Assembly (NCBI GenBank): GCA_024349245.1
Contig: JALDNG010000871.1
Location: 28,218 to 92,217, forward strand
DNA: 64,000 nucleotides
From: Neodontobutis hainanensis
Lineage: Eukaryota > Chordata > Actinopteri > Gobiiformes > Odontobutidae
Direction: 5' to 3'
A program made the translations under genes and the position numbers. Below are positions 1 to 11,373 of the stretch, piece after piece (positions within the stretch are counted from its first letter, which is position 1; the number at the start of each line of letters is the position of its first letter). The notes below the pieces were generated by a model. The model had not been told where the DNA came from and searched no databases. It was given only the letters and a program-made list of their open reading frames with translations.

Positions 1-1243
1 CGAGGCCGATCGATAGTCCTTTTCCATAGCCTCACCTAACTCCTCCCAGACCCGAGTTTTAGCCTCCACGACCACCCGGGCTGCAGTCTGCTTGGCCTGC
101 CAGTACCTATCAGCTGCCTCAGAAGTCTCACGAGCTGACCAGGCTCGGTAGGTCTCCTTCTTCAGCTTGACGGCATCCCTTACTTCCGGTGTCCACCACC
201 GGGTTTGAAGGTTGCTGCCACGACAGGCACCGGAGACTTTACGGCCACAGCTTCGAGTGGCCGCATCAACAATGGAGGTGGAGAACATGGTCCACTCGGA
301 CTCAATGTCTCGAACCTCCGTCTGAATCTGGTCGAAGCTCTGCTGGAGGTGGGAGTTAAAGAACTTTCTGACAGGGGGCTCGGCCAAACGTTCCCAACAG
401 ACCCTCACAGTGCGCTTGGGCTTGCCGAGTCTGTCCAGCTTTCTCCCACGCCATTGGATCCAAAGCACCACCAGGTGGTGATCAGTTGACAGCTCCGCCC
501 CTCTCTTTACCTGAGTGTCCAAGACATACGGCCAGAGGGCAGATGAAACAACTACAAAGTCGATCATCTCTGGCCTAGGGTGTCCTGGTGCCACGTGCAC
601 TGATGGACACCCTTATGCTTGAACATGGTGTTCGTTATGGACAAACTGTGACTAGCACAGAAGTCCAATGACAGAACACCGTTTGATCAGGCCCCTCCAG
701 GTGTCACTGTCGCGGCCCGTGTGAGCGTTGGAGCGTTGGAGCGTTGAAGGCCGGGTACTCTGCACTGCCATTTGGCCCGTAGACACAAACAACAGTGAGA
801 AACCTGTCCCCGACCCGAACGCGCAGGGAAGCGACCCTCTTATTTACCAGGGTGAACTCCAAGACATGGCGGCTGAGCCGGGGGGCAATGAGGAAGCCCA
901 CACCAGCCCGATGCCTTTAACCGCAGGCAACTCCAGAGTAGTGGAGAGTCCAGCCTCTCTTTGGGTTCCAGAGCCCAAGCTGTGCGTGGAGGTGAGCCCA
1001 ACTATTTCTAGTCGGTATCTCTCAACCTCCCGCACAAGCTCAGGCTACTTACCCACCAGCGAGGTGACATTCCATGTCTGGGGATTGGGTCGTCGAGGTC
1101 TCCCCTTTGACTGCCACTCAATCCACTTTGCACCGGACCTTTACAGTTCCTCCCGCAGAACTTATGGAGAGTCTACTATTTCCTCTTTGACAGAAGCCAG
1201 ATTCGGTGCCTGTCATGGTTCTGGTTCTTTAGCTCAGGTGTGA
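1..1243 (-). mobile_element. Non-LTR retrotransposon fragment (endonuclease region), decayed
   Basis: Read on the minus strand, this stretch encodes pieces of the apurinic-like endonuclease and following linker of a LINE common in teleosts. The 5' end lies to the right: a start-like WNVTSL stretch near 1075, then VERYRLEIVGLTSTHS, then GFLIAPRLSRHVLEF near 900 and VVCVYGPNGSAEYPAF near 760. After a deletion it resumes with DSDTW, KHKGVHQCTWHQD, MIDFVVVSS and the catalytic-His motif STDHHLVV (about 470-492). The linker follows (RTRWWTP-like and AKTRVWEELGEAMEKD) to the window edge. Known from the family: a segment holding the GDFN catalytic motif should sit between EYPAF and DSDTW, and it is missing here. 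Several frameshifts break the frame. The reverse transcriptase would lie left of base 1 and is not visible. The exact LINE clade is not assigned. Not functional. Confidence 0.85.
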
Positions 1244-4200
1244 CAGAAATATTAAGCAGAAGGAAACTTCAGTAACACAGACGAAATGATTCATCAACAT
1301 TGTCTTAGGTTTGTTTTAATTATTTTGTGATTTGGATATTTTTTAAGTTTTGTGTTATTCAATTGATTTAAAGCTATATATACAGAATAGAACATTTCAT
1401 TCTTTTAGTGTCCTTTTATTCAATATCCAACCTAAACCTGTTCAAATCCATCTAAAACCTGTTCAAATCCATCTAAAACCTTTTCTCCATTATCATCAAA
1501 TGCACATTGATTCTGACTCTGAAGAACCAGCTCTTTGTAAAGACTTTCTGTGGAAGTTCTTCAGATGAACGCAAATCATTGGCTTTGCGTTCAGAGATGT
1601 TTTGTTTTGATGTAATAGTATGTTGAGAAGAATTGCTTCTGTTTTCCTTTTTATTTAATCAAATAAAAGCAGAAAAAGTCAGTATGTTATTGCGGTAGTC
1701 TCAATAATTACCATTTACCGCTGCAGAATGTTTCACTTCAGTTCTTGATTTTTATTATTGATCATTATTCCTGGTTGCTTGTGTCCTGAAGAAGACCTTA
1801 TGTTATGTCAAAGGTGAGCTGCATGTCTTTCCTCACAAACAGCTCTAGAGTTTCCTCAGTTCATCTGCAGAGCTCTGACCGTCTCACAGCTGTTTATTTA
1901 TGTTTGTTCCAGAAGACAGTGGGTTATTTCTGTCTCTCAGGTACAGAGGGATGCAAGGTCACGCACAGGCGAGCGGTCGCTGCAGGTTGCCATGGAAACA
2001 ACAAGTGAGGTCATGAAAAGGTGAGGCGCAGGTGAAACTCAGGATCAGGTCGTCCATGGAGAAACTGGTGACCTCTGACCTGAGATTGTTTACTGCAGAC
2101 TCGGCTCTAAACCGTTTGGGAAAGACAGTTTGAAAAATGGAGGAGGCCTTCCAAATAACGATTCCCTCCATTTTGTGCTGGAGTCTAAATAATAAGGAAT
2201 GTGTGTAGACTCAAATCTAATGCACTCAAAGTGTGCTTAAAACAGATTACCCAATGATTGTGTTGTAAAGTAGCCAATACCAAACTATTCAGGACGTTAA
2301 CTCTGCACTGTTTTTTACTAATAGTGTCCTGTTCGTGGAAACTCAGATACAAGACCAGCACAAAGTCTTCAGTTTCTGACAGTCCTGAACAATTCAGGTC
2401 TGATACACACTTGCTGCACTGCTGCATAAAGGTTAAGAACGTTTCTGGAGAGTTTGGACGCACAAGTAGATGCACAAAAACATGAATAGTTTATGTTTAT
2501 TATAGGATCCATGTGCTTATGGTTTAGATTAAACTAAAGTTTCTTATTTCTTTGTTTGTAAAGAGCTTTTGACAAGATATTTGTGAGAGAAACTCCCACT
2601 AACTCATCGAGCTGCACACGATTAAAGCAGATATTGTGAGCCAAAGATTTTACCTGGTCTGACTTTGAACAGAGTGGGACTTCCCTGTGTCTCCCCCTCA
2701 TCTCCCCTACCTCGTCTGTCTTGTCTCTAACCAGATCCGTCTTGATAAATGCAACGTCGCCACTGATGGATGGGGCCCCGGCTGTTTCCCAGCATGCACT
2801 GCCACTGCCTCCTACGCAGCTCCATTAATTATCATTCAGCGCCGACCGCAGCCCAAAGGCAGAAATCGGCTACTTCTAAAGGCTCGCAGATTTCACTCTG
2901 ATTCCACAGCTTCTGTGTGGTTTTACTTAACCACAACATTCCTCTTCATCAAACTGGAAACTATATAAATGTACTGAGTCCAAACCTTATCTGAGCTCAA
3001 ATATAATAACTATTATATATTTTGTATTACTTTGTCTCAGTACAGCAGCTTTAAGAAGACTAACATAATATGAGTAGGCCTACCTACTGCCTACCTGTCT
3101 ACTCCTATCCCTCACGTTCACGAGAGACAAAGGGGTTTCTCTGTTTTCATTTAGATCGAAGGGAAGAAGTACAGACCCAGGTAAGAAACAATCCCAGGGC
3201 CTGAGTCTAAATACTCACAATAAACTGTTCATTCACTGATGACGGTGTTGTTATTGGGATTGGGCCTAAGCCGAGACTAAATCTATAAGATAAACAAACC
3301 AAACTGGTGTTGACTCCACTAGATGTCATCAAAAAAGCCATCACCTACACATTTTCCATTTCATCCTCACCGACCCAGTGTTAAAATGATGGTAAAAACT
3401 TCCATAGTTTAAAATAATCCACCCTGTATCTGTTCCCTTCATTTTCTTCCGTTTGTCTCTGCTCGCCTTCTCTGTATTTTTACCTTTCAGCAACAAAACC
3501 CATTAACGTTTCTGATGCAAAACAAAAATTCAATTTAAAATCTGTCCGTATGTATTTTATCTGAATAAAAATGTGCATAAATCTGTGTCAGAGCAGGAGA
3601 AAATCCTTTTAGAATTGTCATATTCACGCCGTGGCTTCTCAATGGTAATGAGAGCACCACAAAATCTGCATAAAACCACTGCTAAACGCCATAAATCAAT
3701 AGAAAACCCCACGAAACAAAGAGGAACAGCTGTTGTTTGGGCCGATTTAGCAATAAATGATCATTACGTCGTGCGTCGGAGACGCAGCAGGATCTCCCAT
3801 CAACGTTTAGACACAAAATCAAATATGAAATGTTTAAAATCCACTGGAATTAGTTCACAGTCTTTGGTTAATCTTTGGAAGCATTAAAGTGAGGCTGCTG
3901 CGAGTTAATGACAAAAAGAAGAATAAAGAGCGATGGGGATTTAAATAAAGACAAGAACACACTGCGTTTTAATGTTGAGATAATACAGCAGCTGCTCAGA
4001 GACGATCAGAAACAGATTTAGGAGGAAACTAATAGAACAGAAAATAAATATGACAATTTAATGGTTCAATATAAATAATGAAAAAAATGGAAAACCCAAA
4101 TTAAAAAACCTTTATTTTCTATGGATTCATCAAACAATGATTTAACAAAGTGTAACCCATTTCAGAGTATGTCCACGTTCACACGCAGGAGCTGTGAGGC

Positions 4201-4369
4201 AGAGCAATTACCACGGCACATTATACTGAACACCTATGGACCCTTTTAACCAAAATAAAATGCTCTTTAAGCTCAATGTTCAAAGTTTCTTCTCTTTGTA
4301 GACGCAATGTTCAAGTCGGTCTTTATGGGTCATGGTTGTGTTGTCAAAGTGTTTCAGTAGGTTCAGTAT
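1244..4369. other. Unique noncoding DNA
   Basis: AT-rich sequence with no recognisable gene, tRNA or transposon. It contains a three-unit fragment of the 21-bp minisatellite near 1433-1482 (listed separately). Around 2690-2900 the base composition is more balanced and includes a TTAATTATCATT homeodomain-type motif. That could be a conserved noncoding element, but nothing in the sequence alone proves it. Confidence 0.5.
1433..1482 (+). repeat. Small outlier of the 21-bp minisatellite
   Basis: Between two and three units of the same 21-bp motif (core TGTTCAAATCC) that forms the large array at 8.84-10.63 kb. It sits alone in otherwise unique DNA, so the motif is dispersed and not confined to one locus. 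Confidence 0.85.
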
Positions 4370-5715
4370 CAGAATCAGAATCAGAATTACTTTTATCCAT
4401 CCCCAAGGGAAAATTATTTTTGTTACAAATATGCAACCGACCAGTGCAAGACAACAGAAGTTTATTTTTAAAATAAATATAACTTAACTGTAAACTATAG
4501 ACTATGATATCCCTAACAATCTATTTACATATTCACATGATACATGAAAAGTTTACAAGTGGACTTAATATTGTACAGCAGGCAGAATGTTGCACAGTGA
4601 CTCTACAGAGGATTTACAGAGTTCAGAAGTTTGATGGCGACTGGCAGGAATGATTTCATGTGTCTCTCGGTGGAGCAGCGTGGCAGTAACAGTCTATTGC
4701 TAAACAAGCTCTTGCAGCTAACCAGTACTTTGTGGAGCGGGTGGAAGGGAAAGTCCAGAATAGTCCTGATTGATTTTGGACATCATCCTCCTCTCCGACA
4801 CGACAGTCAGTGAGTCCAACTCCTCCCCTACAACATGTCTGGCCTTCTAGATGATCTTTTGGCGTCTATTAGTGTCCCTCACGTGCGTACATAATGGCAC
4901 TGGCCACCATCGACTCGTAGAACATCCTGAGCATAGTCCTGCAGATGTCAAAGGACCTCAGCCGCCTCAGAAACTAGAGATGGCTCTGGCCCTTCTTGTA
5001 GACAGTGTCCACGTTCTTGCCCCAGTCCAGTTTATTGTCCAAATACACACCCAGGTATTTGTACTCCTCCACCACGTCCACACTGACCCCCTGGATAGAG
5101 ATGGGGGTCACAGCGGCTTTAGTCCTCCTCAGGTCCACCGCCAGTTCCTCAGTCTTCATCACGTTGAGCTGGAGGTGGTTCTTCCTGCTCCAGGTGACAA
5201 AGTTGTCCACAACAGTCCTGAACTCCTTCTCGACACCACCGCTGATGTATCCAACCACTGCAGAGCCGTCAGAGAACTTCTGAAGGTGGCAGGACTCTGT
5301 GCAGTAGTTAAAGTCTGTGGTGTAGAGGGTGAAGAGGAAAGAAGAGAGGACTGTCCCCTGCGGCGCCCGGTGTTGCTGATGACAGTGTGAGACACACAGC
5401 TCTGCAGCCGCACATTCTGTGGTCTGCCAGTGAGGTAATCCACAATCCAGGACACCAGGGGGGCATCTACCTGCATCGTCTCCAGCTTTTCAGCCAGCGG
5501 CCCCGGCCTGATACTGTCGAAAGCACTGGAGAACTCAAAGACCATAATTCTCACAGTGTTGGCCGGTTTGTCCAGGTGGGCGTAGACTCTGTGGAGGTAG
5601 ATGATGGCGTCGTCCACGCCGATGTGGTGCTGATAGGTGAACTGGAGTGGGTCCTGTAGATGCTTCACCATGGGTCACAGCTGCTCCAGGACGCAGCTGC
5701 TCCAGGACGAGTCGC
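4370..5715 (-). mobile_element. Rex1/CR1-like LINE, 5'-truncated reverse transcriptase copy
   Basis: Minus-strand copy of a Rex1-like (CR1/L2 superfamily) retrotransposon. The right end begins within the reverse transcriptase (KHLQDPLQFTYQHH, then DDAIIYLHRVYAHLDKP). It continues through motif A as VFEFSSAFDSIRPG, then LVSWIVDYLTGRPQNVRL, a frameshift near 5350, the motif C region as KFSDGSAVVGYI, and NHLQLNVMKTEELAVDLRR and EYKYLGVYLDNKLDW. The left end (4370-4410) is the family's terminal repeat of AGAATC units next to an ATCCATCCCCAAGGG motif, which marks the true 3' end. Known family members have Asp in motif A and two Asp in motif C. Here motif A reads FEFSS and motif C reads SDG, so both catalytic sites are lost as well as the frame. 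It is a dead copy truncated at the 5' end, as is usual for LINEs. Confidence 0.88.
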
Positions 5716-6602
5716 ACCTTTAACATTGTTAAAGTTGAGGCTGCTGGCTGTTCCAGGTTTTTGCTGCTGATACCTAAACACTGATTTAAAAGGAGCTTAA
5801 CCTGTCCTGGTCTTTGTTCTCCCTTCTGGTTATTCAGTAAAACTGCACAAAGTTCTGTACCTCTTTGTCACAAAATGCAAAACCTGAAACACTGAGGCAA
5901 CTTTGGAAATATGTGATGTATTTATGCTGCTGTATCAGTGACTCATTTGGAACAATTCTGAATCACAATGCTTTAACCAGCTTTGAATATTTTAAAAGCT
6001 ATTTCTCCTCAAATGTTTCACATGAGATCCTCCTCTTTGTTTTATCTCAGACCAGGACCAGAACTTTGTGTCTGATCAATAATGCAGCTCCAGTTCTCTC
6101 ACAGAGCCATTAAAGTTTGATGCCTGAGTTGACGGACAGTGGCCGGAGGGACATTTCACCTCTGTTTCAGGAGTCTAATCTAAATACAAGAAACTGGTCT
6201 AAAGTCAGGTGTAATCTTTGGAGGTCTACTGTCTCATCGACCTTAAGCACAGCGTCACAGCCATTTGTGTCAAAGTGCAGCGTCTGTGTGATTTTACTGA
6301 CGTCTCTGTCCGTTCCAAGCATCTGTGTGTCTTTAAAAACTCAGAACAGATCCGTCAGTCCTCCTACGAACTCCACAGAGTCGGATTAATGTCTCCATGA
6401 TCGGAAAACGAGGAGACAGACTCACTTTGAACAAACACATCAATGTGAAAACAACAGAAGAGCAGCTTTTCAGATTTACTTCTGAGTCAGATTCTTTTAG
6501 TTAAAAAATCTGCTGAGTCTGAGTCGACTGGTTGCTGTCCAACATTGTTCTGAAAACCCCCACAAGCTGTTTCCCAATAGCCATTAAGAAAGAGCACATT
6601 TA
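5716..6602. other. Unique noncoding DNA
   Basis: No gene, exon or repeat recognised. The open frames here are short and lack any family resemblance. Confidence 0.5.
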
Positions 6603-6752
6603 TTCATTTCTTCCACTTGTTCCCGTTAGGGATCACGGGTGACTGGAGCCCATCCCAGCAGCTTTGGGCTTGAGAGTCCACCCTGGACAATGGCCAGTTA
6701 TTCTCAGGGCTGACTCTGAGAGACAGACACTGACAGACACCATTCACTCTTA
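6603..6752 (+). repeat. Diverged copy of a ubiquitous teleost interspersed repeat
   Basis: The order of phrases (CATTTCTTCCACTTGTTCCC, GGATCACGGGTGACTGGAGCC, CATCCCAGC, ACCCTGGACAATGGCCAGTT, ending CACCATTCACTCT) matches from memory a very common teleost repeat. In that family the phrases are a TTCTTCCGCTTATCC-like start, GGGTCGCGGG, CTGGAGCCTATCCCAGC, ACCCTGGAC and CATTCACAC. The copy is old, with many substitutions. I do not assign it to a transposon class. Confidence 0.65.
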
Positions 6753-8837
6753 GATAATAATTTGATGTTTACTATTTGAAGTGTACAGTCCCTTTTTTCC
6801 CACTGTTGTTTTTTGTTTTAGTGAAAAGCAGAGGGGAATCAGACTTTAAACATTTTCTGTGCACCCACCCGCCACCACATCATCAACTCACAGGACGTTT
6901 CCAACAGAATTAAACACTTACAGCTGGACTCAGAGACAATTGTCACAGCCCTCTTCACCGGTATACCCTCCAACGAAGCACAGAGGCGATTATGGTAGGT
7001 TTCCGTGAGCTCTCTTTAAAACCAGACACTGAATCATCTTGCTTTACTTAAATATTTTACCAGACTGGACATGTTTTTAGTCGCTAATATTCCAATAAAA
7101 CTCTGGTTATGAAGCGTGTCGCAGCAGACCCACGCTTTGTGAGGCGTTACAAACCCGAGTGGGGACACAGCGCCGTGTCCCGAGTTTTAATGTGAGCCAT
7201 GTTTTAAAAACCCTCACCGCGTCATGAACCGCCTCAAACTGAAAAATACATCTCTGTGCTTGTGATAATTCATGAGGCCTGAGGGAACGGCGCTAATCCT
7301 CACAGCCTTCACCTTAAAGACCCCAACAAACTGCATTTTAAAGGAGACCGGAGCAAAACTGCATCTGAGATGAGTCTGAGCATGAAAGTTAATGTTACTG
7401 ATGGATTTCTGCTGCTTTTCCTCAAGTGATGCAAGAATTAACGTTGTGTGGTCACTTTGGGCTTGAGTTTTATACATTTTATGCCCAGGCTACACAGCAT
7501 ATTTATTAACATATATCTTCTCTTTTTAAATAAAATATCACTTTTCACATTAGAGCCTTTCATAAAATACCTCCAAGCGCATGTAGCAGCACTGCAAAAA
7601 ACTAAAAGAAAAGTTAACTTACTTTCAATGACAGCGTCTTTCTTAAAAAAAACAAGACACTGCTCCAGAAAATGTATAAAACCTCTTCAGTTTCACATCA
7701 CAGTCCTATCAGACTCCTCCTAAAGGCCATTGTAAACAAATACAATAAAGAAATACTACCAATATCTGACCGCTGACCTCTAACACACCTGAAGACAATC
7801 TGTCTGATGGATCCGTCCTTGATGGATTTGTTTTTCATCTGACACAGGATCAGTTCTGTGGCTCGGAGATAAAATGGAAAGTCCTACTGAACCTTTAGAT
7901 GAGGCCCATGAGAAGGACATTAATATTCACCAGCACCGTTTAAACTCTTTCTGTGGTTTTCAAGATTCAACATGATTCAGTTATTCTTTTAAATCATTCT
8001 TAAAAAAACATTAAAAAGTAACAGGAATCATTTATAAAACAGACCATAGGATGCCATCTAGACATTATTATCAAAGAATTTTATTTTCCATCCAATCACA
8101 GTTCACTTCAGGAAATGGAGCGCTCCCATTGGTCAACGCAGATCAGGAAGTAATGTCTCTTTACAGAGAAACAGCACAAAACAGAAAAAACTATTAGAAA
8201 TTCCATCTAAAACCTGTTCAAGTCCAACTAAAACCAATGGAGATAATGGTTGTTCTGAGGCTAAATGTTACAGGTCAGCTCTAAACTTCAGTTTGGTGTT
8301 ATGTATTTGTATTTGCTTAAAGAAAATTTAGACCATCGTTTTTAAGAGAAGAGGTCCGTGCTGCTGTTGGGGACAGGGACAGGAAACAAGATCAGGCTGA
8401 AACAAAGAGAAATGAAGACAAACTACCACAGAACAAACAAAAAAGAAGGGTATAAATACTAAAGAAAGTGGGCAGACAATAAGAGCCAGGTGAGGGTCAT
8501 GTGATCACAGGCAGGAAGTACAAAGACCTGGACCTGAGTCCAAAAGGTGAGTAAGAAAATAAAACAGGAAGTCAACAATAAATGAAAAAAGAAACCAATT
8601 TATGAGCAAAGACTGAGCGATGGATGTGACAAATAGTAATGCCTTGTTTAAAACTCGTTGGTGGGTGTGTTTTTATATTTGATGAAGTGGAGCTCCTGCA
8701 GAGACAGAGCTAAAGTGCAGAAGAATGTTCCTGTTCAGAGCTGTCAATGTTTCACACGAGCTGCTGGAACGGACACAAATCAAGTCACTCTGCAGTCATT
8801 TCTACAGCAGCAACTGTTATAGAAACACTACACTACT
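6753..8837. other. Unique noncoding DNA
   Basis: AT-rich, no gene recognised. A one-to-two-unit outlier of the 21-bp minisatellite (AAACCTGTTCAAGTCCAAC) lies near 8203-8235. The remainder shows no repeat or exon that I can support. Confidence 0.5.
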
Positions 8838-10628
8838 TCTAAAACCTGTTCAAATCCATCTAAAACCTGTTCAAATCCATCTAAAACCTGTTCAAATCCA
8901 TCTAAAACCTGTTCAAATCCAGCTTAAACCTGTTCAAATCAAACTAAAACCTGTTCAAATCCATCTAAAACCTGTTCAATCCAGCTTAAACTTGTTCAAA
9001 TTCATCTAAAACCTGTTCAAATCCATCTAAAACCTGTTCAAATCCAACTCAAACCTGTTCAAATCCATCTAAAACCTGTTCAAATCCATCTAAAACCTGT
9101 TCAAATCCATCTAAAACCTGTTCAAATCCAGCTTAAACCTGTTCAAATCCATCTAAAACCTGTTCAAATCCATCTAAAACCTGTTCAAATCCATCTAAAA
9201 CCTGTTCAAATCCAGCTTAAACCTGTTCAAATCCATCTAAAACCTGTTCAAATCCATCTAAAACCTGTTCAAATCCAGCTTAACCTGTTCAAATCCATCT
9301 AAAACCTGTTCAAATCCATTTAAAACCTGTTCAAATCCAGCTTAAACATGTTCAAATCCATCTAAAACCTGTTCAAATCCATCTAAAACCTGTTCAAATC
9401 CATCTAAAACCTGTTCAAATCCATCTAAAATCTGTTCAAATCCAGCTTAAACCTGTTCAAATCAAACTAAAACCTGTTCAAATCCATCTAAAACCTGTTC
9501 AAATCCAGCTTAAACCTATTCAAATCAAACTAAAACCTGTTCAAATCCATCTAAAACCTGTTCAAATCCAACTCAAACCTGTTCAAATCCTTTAAAACCT
9601 GTTCAAATCCTTTAAAACCTGTTCAAATCCATCTAAAACCTGTTCAAATTCAACAAAAAACTGTTTAAATCCATCTAAAACCTGTTCAAATCCATCTAAA
9701 ACCTGTTCAAATCCATCTAAAACCTGTTCAAATCCATCTAAAACCTGTTCAAATCCATCTAAAACCTGTTCAAATCCAGCTTAAACCTGTTCAAATCAAA
9801 CTAAAACCTGTTCAAATCCATCTAAAACCTGTTCAATCCAGCTTAAACTTGTTCAAATTCATCTAAAACCTGTTCAAATCCATCTAAAACCTGTTCAAAT
9901 CCAACTCAAACCTGTTCAAATCCATCTAAAACCTGTTCAAATCCATCTAAAACCTGTTCAAATCCATCTAAAACCTGTTCAAATCCAGCTTAAACCTGTT
10001 CAAATCCATCTAAAACCTGTTCAAATCCATCTAAAACCTGTTCAAATCCATCTAAAACCTGTTCAAATCCAGCTTAAACCTGTTCAAATCCATCTAAAAC
10101 CTGTTCAAATCCATCTAAAACCTGTTCAAATCCAGCTTAACCTGTTCAAATCCATCTAAAACCTGTTCAAATCCATTTAAAACCTGTTCAAATCCAGCTT
10201 AAACATGTTCAAATCCATCTAAAACCTGTTCAAATCCATCTAAAACCTGTTCAAATCCATCTAAAACCTGTTCAAATCCATCTAAAACCTGTTCAAATCC
10301 ATCTAAAATCTGTTCAAATCCAGCTTAAACCTGTTCAAATCAAACTAAAACCTGTTCAAATCCATCTAAAACCTGTTCAAATCCAGCTTAAACCTATTCA
10401 AATCAAACTAAAACCTGTTCAAATCCATCTAAAACCTGTTCAAATCCAACTCAAACCTGTTCAAATCCTTTAAAACCTGTTCAAATCCTTTAAAACCTGT
10501 TCAAATCCATCTAAAACCTGTTCAAATTCAACAAAAAACTGTTTAAATCCATCTAAAACCTGTTCGAATCCTTTAAAACCTGTTCAAATTCAACAAAATC
10601 CTGTTCAAATCCAACTAAAACCTGTTTA
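8838..10628 (+). repeat. Minisatellite of about 85 units of 21 bp with higher-order duplication
   Basis: Tandem units, mostly 21 bp, built on the core AACCTGTTCAAATCCA followed by TCTAA, AGCTTAA, AACTAAA or similar variants. Some units are 18-20 bp (for example the CCTTTAAAACC type). The array is itself duplicated. Rare variants recur in the same order 857 bp apart, such as the short unit CTGTTCAATCCAGC at 8972 and 9829, and the TCCAGCTTAACC unit at 9274 and 10131. Later markers recur 878 bp apart (ATCTAAAATC at 9423 and 10301; TTCAAATTCAACA at 9643 and 10521), so one copy gained a unit. Most units contain TGTTCAAATCC, which differs at one base from the RNA polymerase III B-box consensus. The open frame inside it (8725-9009) is a by-product of the 21-bp period. 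Confidence 0.95.
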
Positions 10629-10630
10629 AG

Positions 10631-10665
10631 CTCCACAACAACTGAACTCTCCAGTTGTTGTGGAG
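10631..10665. repeat. Perfect 14-bp inverted repeat at the minisatellite edge
   Basis: CTCCACAACAACTG at 10631-10644 is mirrored by CAGTTGTTGTGGAG at 10652-10665 with a 7-base loop. It begins immediately where the 21-bp array ends. It could form a stable hairpin or cruciform. No transposon TIR of this sequence is recognised. Confidence 0.85.
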
Positions 10666-11026
10666 TCACACTCTGGCGGTTTCGGAGCAGTACAGAACTC
10701 ACAGAAGCAGTCCGTCCCGAGGGCAGCTCCTGACAGACCTGCTATCAGTTTTAACTTCAAACATTTAGTAAAGGATGGTTTGGTGGTTTGTTATCTCGCC
10801 GAAACAAGCAGAGCCCTGGAGACAGTTAGTGGTTATTTCCTGCTTCTTTTGAGTCCTTTTCTCGCTCTGACAGAGGGTCACAGCTGTGGGTTGGGTTCAG
10901 ACTCTGATTGGTTCAATGCTGATGAAGTGTTTTATCGTCTGTGGGTCCACTTCGACACGAGAAAAGACAGGACATTTATCAGCAGCAGCTCTTTGCTTAT
11001 CAGCTAAAGGCAGCAATAAATCAGAA
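10666..11026. other. Unique spacer between two minisatellites
   Basis: Contains an open frame of about 115 codons (10660-11007, plus) with no recognisable domain. I see no splice or promoter context that would support it as a gene. Confidence 0.45.
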
Positions 11027-11373
11027 CTAACCAGGTCTGAACCAGGTCTGAACCAGGTCTGAACCAGGTCTGAACCAGGTCTGAAACAGATCTGAACCAG
11101 ATCTAAAACAGGTCTAAACCAGATCTGAACCAGGTCTGAACCAGGTCTAAACCAGGTCTGAAACAGATCTGAACCAGATCTAAAACAGGTCTAAACCAGA
11201 TCTGAACCAGGTCTGAACCAGGTCTAAACCAGGTCTGAACCAGATCTGAACCAGGTCTGAACCATGTCTGAACCAGATCTGAACCAGGTCTGAACCAGGT
11301 CTGAACCAGGTCTGAACCAGATCTGAACCAGATCTGAACCAGGTCTGAACCGGGTCTAAACCAGGACTAAACC
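11027..11373 (+). repeat. 11-bp minisatellite, about 31 units
   Basis: Units are AACCAGGTCTG with variants AACCAGATCTG, AAACAGGTCTA and AACCAGGTCTA. The block starting CTGAAACAGATCTG at 11081 recurs at 11158, giving a 77-bp (seven-unit) higher-order period. The reverse complement of the unit is the motif of the arrays at 13964-14104 and 50612-50738. Confidence 0.93.

Noticed and set aside
728..1243. 171-residue plus-strand open frame
   Set aside because: It is antisense to the LINE endonuclease fragment, which explains the sequence.
4851..5659. Plus-strand open frames of 179 and 90 residues
   Set aside because: Antisense shadows of the Rex1-like reverse transcriptase on the minus strand.
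8725..10628. CRISPR-like array of short regular repeats
   Set aside because: There are no unique spacers between repeats; units abut directly and vary as a minisatellite does. The rest of the window is vertebrate.
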